From Phycomyces blakesleeanus NRRL 1555(-) (Eukaryota; Mucoromycota; Mucoromycetes; Mucorales; Phycomycetaceae): a DNA stretch of 64,000 nucleotides. The stretch lies in assembly GCF_001638985.1 (NCBI RefSeq), contig NW_017265141.1, positions 427,001 through 491,000 of the forward strand, written 5' to 3'. The notes beneath the pieces are model-generated. The model saw only the letters and a list, made by a program, of their open reading frames with translations. It searched no databases and was not told where the DNA came from. Of this stretch, positions 40,837 to 51,593 are shown piece by piece. Both the position numbers and the translations under genes were made by a program. Every line of letters starts with the position of its first letter. Position 1 is the first letter of the stretch.

Positions 40837-43302
40837 ATGCGAACAGGGCCTTTTCTTTATTATACTCTTGCCTTATCGGTGGGACTATTGATGGCTGTTG
40901 AAGGATCTCCAGCCAGTAACCATGATAGCAGCAAAAACACCGGTGAAAGCCACGACCACAGTCACCATGGGTCTGGTTCTACTGACGAGTTTGTGAAGGT
41001 TGACGGCCAGGGGTTCACTCGTCTTGGAAAACCCTATCTTATTGCTGGAGCCAATTACTGGCAAGGCATGAATTTGGGAGCAGACAAGTGCAATGGTGGC
41101 GACCGTGATCGTTTGACAAAGGAAATAAAACAAATGGCATCTATGGGTATTAACAATCTCCGTGTCATGGCTGCTTCTGAGGGTCCAGATGACCAGCCCT
41201 ATCGTATGCGTCCGTCTCTCATGCCAGCTCCAGGAAAATACAACGAAGCCATCTTTGTTGGTTTGGACTATCTTCTGGACACCATGGGTCGTTACAATAT
41301 GACGGCTGTTAGTAAGTTTAATTTTCTTATTCTTGTTCCTTCAAACAAACAAACAAACAAACAAACCAACATATATACCACGCACATACACAAAGGCCAT
41401 AGTGGCTAATATAATAGTATTTATTTATTTGTTATATTATATTAATAGTGACATTGAACAACTTTTGGCATTGGAGTGGAGGGTAAGTTTTGGACTGTTG
41501 CCATGACTACTACTGTTTTTTATTATTTGGTGTCTGTGTGTTGATGTAAAGTATATCAACTATTTCTTTATTTTAGATTCTCTCAATATATTGCCTGGGT
41601 AACCAACAACCAAACCATTCCTTATCCTGACGCAGACGACAAGTGGGGTATATTTACCGACTTTTCGGCACGGTTCTACAACGATAGCAGTGTAAGCCAC
41701 AAAGCCAATGCGATGTATCAACAGCACATCAAGACAGTCCAGTCTCGCCGCAATACAATCAACGGAAAGCTGTACCGTGAGGATCCTGTGATCATGTCAT
41801 GGCAGATTGCAAATGAGCCTCAGTTGGGCCCTGCATGGTGGTATAAACAAACTGCCGATGTGATCAAGAAAGGTGCACCCCTTCAACTCACGACGACTGG
41901 CATCGAAAGTAAAGTAGACGAATTCGATTTTATGAATGCCCACACACCAGAAAGTGTTGACTATTGCACATGCCATTGCTGGGTTGAAAAGTAAGTTGAC
42001 AAGCGATTTTATGATTTTATCTGTGTACATTTGTATACAAAATCCCTATTCTCGTTTCCATGTTATACAATAACCATGGATACACACACACACATATATA
42101 AGTACATACATTTTTGTCCATAAAATTATTCTTTTTATATATATATTTCTTACCTCCTTTCATCCCCCCCAACTCCCTTCCTCCCCCTCCACACCCCCAT
42201 TCAAGCTATCATTTTTTCTCTCTCCTTTATTTCCTTCTCTCCTCTCTATCCACCTATTCCCTTTCTTTATTTTTTTTCTCATTTTTTATTTGCCTTTTTT
42301 GGCAATATTTCGCATGGTTATTTTTGTACACGCTTTACATCGTAAATACACCCACACCTTCATAATGTGTGCTTGTGCTTGTGTGCACATTATTGGTGAT
42401 TTACGCGTGTGGAGACGATGAAGAAGACGAAGAAGACGAAGATCGATTGGAATATATTGATTACCTTTGCTTCTGCTTTCATTTTTATTTTTATATTAAT
42501 TGATTGATTGATTGATTTAATTTGGTTCATTATCTGACATTTATATCTATTTTTATTTTCATTTTCATTTTCATTTTCATTTTCATTTTCATTTTGGTAG
42601 CTGGGGTGTCTACAATGCAAGTGATCCCAAGGGCTTGGATAGTGCTCTGGAGTATGTCCATGACTATACGATTTCCAGAGCTGGCTGGGCTGACAAGATC
42701 TCAAAGCCGATTGTCATGGAAGAATTTGGCATGGCCCGTGACGCTTGGAAGAACCCTGGCTCGTTAAAGTACAAATATGACCCTTCAACCACCACGAGCC
42801 ACAAGGACACGTACTACAAAGCAATCTACGACCAAATTTACAGTCTTGCAAAGAACAAGAGCTTTTCGGGATCAAATTTCTGGGCTTACAGTGGTATTGG
42901 CCGATCAACAGATCAACCCAACTCGCATGGCATGGTCTGGCTTGGTGGTAAGACAGCTTTTATACTCGGATATGTTCCATTTTTAGTAAATACATCGTGT
43001 ACACACACACACACAAGCACGCACGCACAATAATTCTCTCTTTCTCTTTCTCTCAATTGCTCGATTGTTCATTAACTCACTAATTGACTCTCGTACCCAC
43101 ACATACGCATATACTTTTATATAATTATTACTATGATTTCTGCTCATTTTTTTTAAAAAATTATTAATCTTCTCCCTTGTTTGAATTATTGTTGATAGAT
43201 CCACCACACGAACCGAGGGGCTGGTATGGTGTGTATGACAAGGATTCGACAGTTGATGTTATCAAGAACTACTGCAGCAAGATGAAGGAACTTGAGAACT
43301 AA
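40837..43302 (+). CDS. Secreted GH5 mannan endo-1,4-beta-mannosidase
   Basis: Five exons, 40837-41311, 41449-41482, 41577-41990, 42601-42947 and 43199-43302, join in phase to 457 residues. A signal peptide (PFLYYTLALSVGLLMAVEG) is followed by a Ser/His-rich linker (HDHSHHGSGS), then a GH5 barrel: FVKVDGQGFTRLGKPYLIAG, ANYWQGMN, the joined MTLNNFWHWSGG, SWQIANEPQ with the acid/base Glu, and IVMEEFGM with the nucleophile Glu. The WAYSG segment and the C-terminal RGWYGVYDKDST complete the fold. These features match eukaryotic endomannanases, which cut internal beta-1,4 bonds of plant mannan outside the cell. The 610-bp fourth-exon intron ends in a TTTTCA hexanucleotide array that forms its polypyrimidine tract. 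Confidence 0.9.
42552..42594 (+). repeat. (TTTTCA)n microsatellite at a splice acceptor
   Basis: About seven hexanucleotide units run directly into TTTTGGTAG, the acceptor of the mannanase intron ending at 42600. The repeat therefore supplies the polypyrimidine tract. Confidence 0.8.
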
Positions 43303-43919
43303 TCATTTTAATCGATTGTTGACTTATTATCATTGTTATCTTTCTTATCTTTACGAATAAAAAAATTATCAGTTTTATCAATATTATCAATGTCACTGTT
43401 ACAATTACAATTACAATTAAAATTACAGTTACAGTTATAATTACTATAATTGCTGCCATTATTGTTATTCTAAATATATATATATCAGTTTCTTATGTAA
43501 CCAATGAAAAAAAAAACTTATCGTTGGTACTAATTTATTGCTTGTCTATTGATCTGTTAATAAGACTTATTTAGTAGATAAAAATACATTTTATATTTAT
43601 ATATAATTTTAATTTTAATTACCAAAATTGAACAAATATCTTGAGAAAAAAAAACAGACAACGGTTGTTATTATATAATGTACACAATAAAAAGGGAGTG
43701 GCTACAAGATATAAATATATATTAAAAAGTGTATTGTATCAAAGAAGTATAGATAAAGACATATAGACGCAAAGTACACAAATATGTATAAATACATAAA
43801 TGTATGTATTTATTTATGTAAAGAGGGAGATTATTGGGGAGGTATAGAAGGCCAAAGTACAAGTAGTGTTTGGTAGTAGAGGATGATAAATCGACGGGTT
43901 TATTTTAGAAATATATATA

Positions 43920-43951
<32 letters not shown>

Positions 43952-44849
43952 ATAAGCTATAAAAAAAAAGGTTTGTCTAATGTTCGTGTGGTGGTTTATT
44001 CCAGATCAAAGGAGTTGTTATCTGTTTGGCTATCTATTGTATAGAGAGAGAGGATCCTTTATTTTAGGTAGTTATGTATTCTCGATTTTAATCCTCATTG
44101 TATTATGACATTTAAAAAAGTCATGGTCATGAAGACTTTATTTGAAGTCTGACTTTAAACGATATATTTATACACAAATCATATATGAATATATTAATAT
44201 CTATATATGTACCTATGTATCTTATGTATCTCTATTAACCTAAACCCCTATTTGAAATAATTAGATATAGCAAAACATTTGAATTTGAATTTGAATTTGA
44301 ATTTGAATTTGAATTTATATGGGTGTCTGAATACCTATTCTATTCAATGATACTTCTCCTGTTGATCTTCAACCAAAAGAGAGAAAGGAATTTTTTTTAT
44401 CTATCAAACTCTCTGTGTCTCTCTATTTGACTGGGTATCTTTTTTATTTTATTTTATTTTATTTTATTTTATTTTAGTTTTCCTGATCTTTCTCCTCTAA
44501 CTCCTACTCTTACAAACTTACAAACTTACACACGCACACACACGCACAAGAATCCCCCCCCGTTTAAACACATTTTAAATATTTCAATAAGTCCTAATAT
44601 TTTTAAGTTAGTTGTATAGAAATAATTAAATCCAAATAAATAAATAAATCTAAAAAAAAAAAAAAAATCGTATATATAAAAACCGACAATAAGTTTGATT
44701 TGCATCTTCTTTAACTTAATTGCTTATCTCAAATCAACAAAACCAACAACTTCAGCTTCAACTTCAACTGCAACTGCAACTGCAACTGCACTAATAATTA
44801 TAATAAGAACAACAACAACAAATTCAACAATAATAACCATAATATCATC
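43303..44849. other. Intergenic region with several short tandem arrays
   Basis: 1.5 kb between mannanase and the second PASK-like kinase gene. It contains an ACAATT/ACAGTT run at 43398-43440, TATG units at 43929-43950, a (TTTGAA) array at about 44278-44317, a TTTTA array at about 44442-44475, and CAACTG/CAACAA units just before the kinase start (44755-44822). No gene is visible. Confidence 0.55.
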
Positions 44850-46055
44850 ATGACTTCCACACCTATCCAACTATACAACTCCCGTAGTATTCCAAGACCA
44901 GTCTTGCCTCCAATATCAACTCAACCTCTTTCTTTCTACGAACCCCAGTCAATGCCAATCTCAATGCCATCACCGCCTTCTACACCCCGTCAAACCGTTC
45001 AGGAAACACTTTCATCCCAGTACCTTCGAAACCGTCGTTTAGCACCCGACTTTCTTGAAAAGTATGCGCTCGGTCAGGAACTCGGCAGCGGTGGATTTGG
45101 CTTTGTTCTGTCTGCATACGAACGCTATACCGGGATCGAGCGTGCAGTCAAGTTTATCTTCCGTGACAAAGTGCCGGCCAGTGCCTGGATTAGAGATCGC
45201 CAGATGGGTCCCATCCCAATGGAAATCTATGTGCTCAAGCATGTTCGCCATCCTAATATGATCCAATATATCGACTCTTATCAGGATGACAGCTTCTTCT
45301 ATCTTGTCATGGAACTCCATGGCAGTGAGTGGGCCCCAACCACTAATACCAACATGAACAATATATCATCAATTGCCAACCCAATGATGACACCCCCAAC
45401 AACACCACCAGCATCATTTGCTCACTCACCCACCTTCTCGCATCACTCTGACGACTCTAGTATCCTCTCATTTGACTCTGCTGGCGTAGCAGGATATCAG
45501 CCAGATGCCATCTTTGGCCGTCGCTCGTCTTGTGATCTATTTGAGTGCATTGAGCAGCATCAGAACTTTGATGAGCCTCTAGCAAAGAACATCTTCCGAC
45601 AGATTGCAAGCTGTGTGGCACAACTGGACAAACTGGGAATCTGCCACCGGGACATCAAAGACGAGAATATTGTGATTGACAGAAACTACCAGGTCAAGCT
45701 GATTGATTTCGGTTCGGCCGTGATCCTGCCTCGTCACTATGGAGATAACAGACCGTGCTTGTTCACAAAGTTCTATGGAACTGTATCCTTTGCATCTCCC
45801 GAAATCCTACAATGCCAGCCGTATCTTGCCGAGCCTGCCGAGGTCTGGTCCCTTGGCGTGCTTCTTTACACAATTCTGTTTGGCGAGGTTCCCTTCCATG
45901 GCCCCCACATGACACTCACCGGTCGATTTGCTCAACCCAAGATCAATGTATCAGAGAAATGCATGCATTTGGTTAAGTCTATGCTTGAAATATCACCCGC
46001 AAAACGACCCTCGATCCACCAAATCCTTACCCACCCATGGCTCGCAGACTTCTAA
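44850..46055 (+). CDS. PAS-kinase-like Ser/Thr protein kinase, intronless
   Basis: A single exon encodes 401 residues. Motifs in order are the glycine loop LGSGGFGFV (78-86), AVKFIF with Lys101, HRDIKDEN (266-273), LIDFGSA (285-291), FASPEI and EVWSLGVLLY. The segments CDLFECIE and DEPLAKNIFRQIA match PASK/Psk1-type kinases. No PAS domain is present; instead there is a 70-residue Ser/Pro-rich N-terminus and a roughly 65-residue Ser/Thr/Pro insert (about 162-226) before the DLFECI helix. It is a paralogue of the gene at 17958-19261, which has three exons and lacks the insert. The HRD Arg is intact here, so this copy looks like a conventional active kinase. The likely role is nutrient-linked phosphorylation, inferred from family. 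Confidence 0.9.
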   Translation: MTSTPIQLYNSRSIPRPVLPPISTQPLSFYEPQSMPISMPSPPSTPRQTVQETLSSQYLRNRRLAPDFLEKYALGQELGSGGFGFVLSAYERYTGIERAVKFIFRDKVPASAWIRDRQMGPIPMEIYVLKHVRHPNMIQYIDSYQDDSFFYLVMELHGSEWAPTTNTNMNNISSIANPMMTPPTTPPASFAHSPTFSHHSDDSSILSFDSAGVAGYQPDAIFGRRSSCDLFECIEQHQNFDEPLAKNIFRQIASCVAQLDKLGICHRDIKDENIVIDRNYQVKLIDFGSAVILPRHYGDNRPCLFTKFYGTVSFASPEILQCQPYLAEPAEVWSLGVLLYTILFGEVPFHGPHMTLTGRFAQPKINVSEKCMHLVKSMLEISPAKRPSIHQILTHPWLADF

Positions 46056-47888
46056 GCAACCAGACCACCAACTCGATACACCCACAAAAAAAATTATAAA
46101 GAAACAAGACCAAAAAATGCCACCATTATTATCATCTTCATTTTCATCATCTGCATCAGCATCAGCATCAGCATAATCGACAATAACAAAAGACTTTTTT
46201 TTGCAACATTCACTCAACAACAACAACAACAACAAGAACAAAAAATCACATACTCACGATACACCACAAGCACAACAAAAATTCAATGACAAACCAAAGC
46301 AAACCCCACAACAAGCATTTCTTTCTTTTTTTTCTTTATTGATTTTTGCTATTACTATTACTACTACTATTACTACTACTATTATTATTATTAATAACTT
46401 GGGATCTTCCTTAATTCTTCTTCACATATTATTATTATTATTATTGTCGCATGTTTCATTATCTTTCACTGTTTTTTTTTTAAGCTTCATCGTATTTTGC
46501 TTTCTGATCTTCCTTTTCTTTTCTTTTTAATATTCAGCACTCAAAAAAAATACACCCTTTCACTTAAAAAAGTAAGTAATCTTTTATTTTATTATTATAT
46601 TTTTATGAACATTTCCCTTTTTTTTATATATATATATTTATTTATTTATTTCATTTCAATTCAATTCATTTCATCCACATTTCATTTTCATCTCTCACAT
46701 ATTCAACCTTCACTTTCACTACCAAAAAGCTCTCACAAAACACACACACACACACATATTTTTGCATATTTTCTTTATACTTTCATGACCTTATTAATCT
46801 CTCCTCCTCTTCCTCCTCTTCCTCCTCCTCTTCATTTTTCTCCTCTTCCTCCCTCTTTTATATATATATATATTACTACTACTGTTATTATTTTAACACA
46901 AAAAAAATCCCAAAAACAAAACCTATGTTTCATTTCTATCATTTTTCATTTCATTTCATTTCATTTTATCTTATCTTATTTTACTATTAATCTGTTTTCT
47001 CCTTATTTATCATTTATCATTTACCCGTACATATATTTCAATTTCAATTTCAATTTTACAATTACCACTTACTTATTTTATTCACACCAAGCATTCAAGT
47101 CTTTATTACCATCACTATTACTATTATTTTTGCATCCAAGGATATTGAAATCCTTGGCTTTTTTTTTCTTATTTTTTATTTTTATTATACATACATGTAT
47201 GCACCACACTCTCACGCACTCTCACTCCTCCCATTCTCACATACAACACTCTCACACATACTCTCATATTCAACTTTATCTGATTATGCATGCTTGCACG
47301 CATTTACAGAAAATAAAATCATATTTATATATTTTCTTAATAATATTTTTAATTTTAATTTTAATTTTAATTATAATTATAATTTTAATTTTAATAATAA
47401 TAAAAAAAAAAACAAACACACTCACTCACTCACACTCATAAAGCTATCTCATTTTCAATATATGTCTGTCTACTTAAAAAAAAACTATATATGTTACATA
47501 AATACATAAATCATTCTGAATCCTTTTTTATATTTATTTATTTATTTGCTTATTACTAATACTATCATTATCACTATAAATCAATGATTGGCTGAGTCAG
47601 CAATCTCGAATTTAGTTCAGAACAAAGACAGAAAAGAAAAAAAAAAAGAAGAAAGATAGTCATTAAACAGCAGTCACGACCTCCCCCTTCCCCTTCCCCC
47701 ATCTATCTATCTATCTGGCTATCTACTATATAATATATATATCTTTGCTGTCAATTTTATTTTATTTATTTATTTTTACCCACCTGCGCAACCAACCAAC
47801 GAACGAACCTGTCACTTTTATTAAACATCCTCTCTCTCCCTCTTTATATATATATATATATATACTCTTTTGTTAAATTAATAATATC
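46056..47888. other. Intergenic region, 1.8 kb, pyrimidine-rich
   Basis: It starts with CAT/CAGCAT and CAACAA runs (3' UTR of the kinase), then long T/C-rich and TTA/ATT stretches, and a (TTTTAA) run at 47345-47395. A 314-codon frame here is pure Phe/Leu/Ile/Ser/Thr low complexity and is not taken as a gene. A TA run at 47846-47863 sits about 25 bases upstream of the MIA40 start. Confidence 0.55.
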
Positions 47889-48256
47889 ATGTCATTTGGA
47901 ACAAAGGAAGGAAAAGACACAGTCTTGTTCGTCGACAAGGAATACGTCGAAAGCCAAACTCCCGTTGAACCCGTTAAGCCCGTCGATACCCCAGAAGAGA
48001 ATGATCAGGCAGCAGCATACGATCCCGAAACCGGTGAAATCAACTGGGATTGCCCATGTGAGTTTCTCTCTTTAATTTTTTTTATTTTATTATTGTACCT
48101 TTGTAACAACTTTATAATTATATATCTTTGCTTTCGTTTGGTATATAATTATGTGTCAATTTATGCCTTAATTACCAAAACCAACAATAATAATGTTAAA
48201 TAATAAAATCTGTATGCTCGCATGTGGAATTAAACACTAAAACCAAAAAAAAAAAT

Positions 48257-48291
<35 letters not shown>

Positions 48292-48720
48292 ATTATAATA
48301 ATAATCAAAATAATAAAATATATATATTCTTTTCTTTTTCTATTAAAAAAAAAAGGTTTGGGTGGTATGGCAAATGGCCCTTGTGGTGATGACTTCAAGG
48401 CTGCATTCAGTTGCTTTGTCTACTCCGAGGCTGAACCAAAGGGTGTCGATTGCGTAGAAAAGTTCAAGAACATGCAGGACTGTTTCCGTAGACATCCTGA
48501 CGTTTACGGCGATGAAATCGATGACGACGACGACGAAAAAGAAGAACAGGGCAAGCCAGAGTCTGTTGGTGAAAAGGTTGTCGAAAAGGCTGTTGAAAAG
48601 GTCGAAGAAGAGTCGACTCCTGTTGCTGCTACTGATTCTGCTACTACTGTCAGTCCTTCTTCTGTCCTGGAAGAATCAGAGTCTCAATCAACAATGTCCT
48701 GGATTTCTTCATGGTTCTAA
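47889..48720 (+). CDS. MIA40: Mitochondrial intermembrane-space oxidoreductase Mia40 (CHCHD4)
   Basis: Two exons, 47889-48057 and 48356-48720, give 177 residues. The intron splits the second cysteine codon of the redox-active CPC motif (Cys55-Pro-Cys57). Twin CX9C follows: Cys66-x9-Cys76 and Cys89-x9-Cys99, in [18 protein letters not shown] and [11 protein letters not shown]. After [11 protein letters not shown] the tail is acidic and Glu/Val-rich, ending in SWISSWF. Mia40 oxidises cysteine-motif proteins entering the intermembrane space, with Erv1 as electron acceptor. No N-terminal membrane anchor is present, unlike the long S. cerevisiae form, so this is the short soluble type found in animals and plants. 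The TIM13-like protein at 62234-62937 is a probable client. Confidence 0.94.
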
Positions 48721-49038
48721 AAAAAAAAAAAAAAAAAAAGTTATTATTATTACATGTATTGATTTTTTCCCCTGTTTTTCTTTCTTAAAAAAAAGCGCAA
48801 AAAATATCGCGCATTGTTTTTCTTTTAAGAAGAGAAGAAAAAAAAAACTCATAAAAAAATTTAGAAGAATAAAAGTTATAAATTTAATTTCATTACTAGA
48901 TCATTAATTATTAAGGGGAATTCAAAGGGCTTGACTATTCCTCAAACTTTCAATTCTCATAATTCTGGGCTTTAATAGTCAAAATGATTGGCTAGTATTA
49001 ATCTAAAATATAAATAATCTCGACTTGTAAAAAAGTGT
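48721..49038. other. MIA40 3' flank
   Basis: 318 bases. A 19-A run follows the stop codon directly. The rest is AT-rich with no gene, and leads into the tandem repeats at 49039. Confidence 0.5.
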
Positions 49039-49227
49039 ACGTAGGGGGTACTCAGTCAAGTTGCTCGAGCAATTTTTAAGTTCAGAGCTCAATATTATTG
49101 GACTATAATTGTAATAGCGAAAAGCAAAAAACGTAGGGGGTACTCAGTCAAGTTGTTCGAACAACTTTTAAATTCAGAAAACAATATTATTGGGCTAAAA
49201 GTGTAATAGCGACGAACAAAAAACGTA
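49039..49227. repeat. 92-bp tandem repeat with internal palindromes
   Basis: Two full units begin ACGTAGGGGGTACTCAGTCA at 49039 and 49131, and a third start ACGTA at 49223 keeps the exact 92-base spacing. Each unit holds an 18-bp palindrome: AAGTTGCTCGAGCAATTT (49058-49075) and AAGTTGTTCGAACAACTT (49150-49167). The arms differ by paired changes that keep complementarity. The unit start GGGGGTACTCARTC also occurs at the ends of the element at 51594-52497. Confidence 0.85.
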
Positions 49228-49359
49228 CGGCTCTCTGACTGGCTGAATCGTTACTTTTTTTTTTATATGCAACATAAAAATGTTTTTATTTTTCTTCTTA
49301 ATAAATCATAGAATAAATTATTAATAAATTAATATAACACTATTTTCTCTCAATATTAT

Positions 49360-49892
49360 ATGCAAAAATACATTGCAAAGCAACAAACAATTGATACCTT
49401 GAAGAAATCGCGTGAAATCAGTGAATTTATCGCGAAGAAAGAAAAAAAAAACACTGGTAGAGCCTTTATCAGCAAGTTCATACGAGCTTATTAAAGGTAT
49501 TTTAAAAGTCATCGACGAGGAAGTTAATGTAAAATTGGAGCAGATGGCTACGCTGAAGGAGCTTGAACAAACTCTTCAAGCCAATAGATACATACACAAG
49601 GGTGGCAATGTATTGCCAGATCTTGAGTCAAAGGAAAGAACACTTGGCTTCCTCGAGAACCTAGATGCAGATGGGCTCAAAGAAGAAATCAAAATGTGCA
49701 AAAGCTTATTCTATAAATGCTATAGAAATCTACGAATTTTGTGCGAATTTTGTACTTTTGCCTTTTGGTGACCTCAACTACAAGATTTTATCATTAGCGA
49801 AGACTCGCATAAGATTTTGTTTGAACAACCTTACTGAGTACCTTCATATATATATATATGTTTTAGACGATCGTGATGAATTGGAATTTTAA
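49360..49892 (+). pseudogene. Decayed gene, unknown family, two frame shifts
   Basis: Protein-like sequence continues through three frames. It begins with ATG at 49360 (MQKYIAKQQTIDTLKKSREI), switches frame in an A10 run near 49439-49450 to VEPLSASSYELIKGILKVID, and switches again near 49690-49710 to NAIEIYEFCANFVLLPFGDL. It ends LDDRDELEF at a TAA (49890-49892). A TA microsatellite interrupts the last part. Amino acid composition is balanced and unlike the surrounding spacer, which supports a former gene. I do not recognise the family. Introns at the shift points are an alternative, but no good donor-acceptor pairs are visible. Confidence 0.5.
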
Positions 49893-50065
49893 TTCATTTT
49901 TATGGTAGTGTAAGAAAAATAACCTCCCCTCCTCAGTATCTACTTTTCCCTATTATTGAGATACTAACCCTAAATCAACCCTAAATACCTTTAGGGTATA
50001 ACAAAACAAATCAAATAAAAAAAAATCAAAAGCCCTCTGAATATTTATTTAATACAAAATGACAC

Positions 50066-50106
<41 letters not shown>

Positions 50107-50136
50107 GCTTGTTAATAAGGAGATATAGACATTTAA

Positions 50137-51116
50137 TTAAAGCATTTTACTCAAGTGGTTTGCGATCTGCTCTTTGGATAGTCCCGAATCCTCCAACTTC
50201 TGCATGTACTGAATCTTGGTCTGTAAAAGATTGTTCTCCACTATTTTAGCTTCGATTTCCAACCTTTTATTTTCGATCAGAATATTGTCATCGTGTACAG
50301 CCTTCTGGTGATCCATCCGACTCTGGTGTATTTTCATTTGTTCACACAGCTGTCTCTCATTAAACTCCTTTTCATATTTGAGTTTCTGTTGCATATAATC
50401 AGAATTTCGATGATTCGCTCTGGTCGGCTCTTCTATGATCTCGAGAATTCTCGGTTCTACAGTTCTTCGAGCACGTTTTGGAGGTCTTTGGGGATTTTGA
50501 GAAAGTGCAAAAAACTCTTTGGACCACAAATAGTTGTTCAGTGCCTTCTGTTCCGCCATTCTATTATGTCTAGTCAACTAATCCACCTGAGCACCCTCAA
50601 TGCCATTGCAATTAGACATTGAGAATGAAGATGTAATTAATGGGCTGCTACCCATTACACCCTTGAGATCATAGTAATAACGGAATTTAAATTTTACATT
50701 CCCTTCAAACAGTAGCAGAAAACCGGAAAGGAAGAGTCATAAGTTAGAAGATTTTCTCTCTCTGTCGCTAATATATAAATTAAGTTTATAAGCATACTTT
50801 CAAATTCCTTAATAGCTTCATCTTCAGACAGGCCGTCTTCGTGTAGATCGTCCAACATCCTTTGCTTTACTCCATTGACATAATTACTGGTTTTTCTGAA
50901 CTTGTCATGCAAGTACTGGATCTTGTCACGAATGCTACTGTTGCTCCGGTTGGTAATGCCATTCTCGAACATGATCGCTTTGATCTCGGAGCAAAGAGCT
51001 GCTTTAGTCTTGCCTCCGGGACCACTACATTCCCAGCAATTGTAGTTTGCTTCTTCAACAAGCCAGTTGACAATAATTTGAAGAGACGATGGATTATCAC
51101 CAACATTATCACATTT
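50137..51116 (-). pseudogene. Decayed SANT/Myb-like (trihelix-type) DNA-binding gene
   Basis: Two exons, 51116-50798 and 50702-50137, join in phase through a GTATGC...GAAG intron. The first encodes IIVNWLVEEANYNCWECSGP, then KTKAALCSEIKAIMFENGIT and SIRDKIQYLHDKFRK: a tryptophan-spaced helical domain like the SANT/Myb-like proteins that are numerous in Mucorales, as I recall them, and often tied to mobile elements. The second exon begins KFKFRYYYDLK and later has a basic patch PPKRARR and a long coiled coil. Two defects are seen: TGA closes the frame just upstream (51119-51117) with no in-frame ATG before residue 49, and an in-frame TAG lies at 50580-50578. It therefore cannot make the full protein. 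Confidence 0.65.
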
Positions 51117-51593
51117 TCAGGTTTTGTATTTTCTGCAGCTATTGAGGACTATATACTGTTATATTAGTATATGATGCTATAATTGTAAAGGTAGGTTATA
51201 TAGATGTATATGTCTGTGTATATCCATACAGTTTTGAGAACTCATATTTTTGAAAGATAAAAAGTATAAATGGAAGAGATATTTTATTTAAAGAAATATT
51301 TTTTTGCTGTTAGTCCACCATATATAGTTAAATGTCAGGTTAATTCAATCATATAAGCGCTGCGTCATATGTAAGGTGCTAACGGGATGGGAATGCATAG
51401 TGAAGAAGCGCAATCGATAGCAGAATAATCTTCCATTTTTAGAAGTATATTTTCAAAAATAGAATAATAGCTTTAAAGACCGAAACATTCTCCCTGCGAG
51501 AGACCATATATATTTATAAGTAATATTTAGACGGAGAATATTTTCTTTGAGAAAATAAAATATTACGTGTTTCAAAACTACAAGTATTCTTAT

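Noticed and set aside
46497..47441. 314-codon frame downstream of the second kinase gene
   Set aside because: The product is Phe/Leu/Ile/Ser/His low complexity made from T- and C-rich microsatellites, with no domain or splice support.
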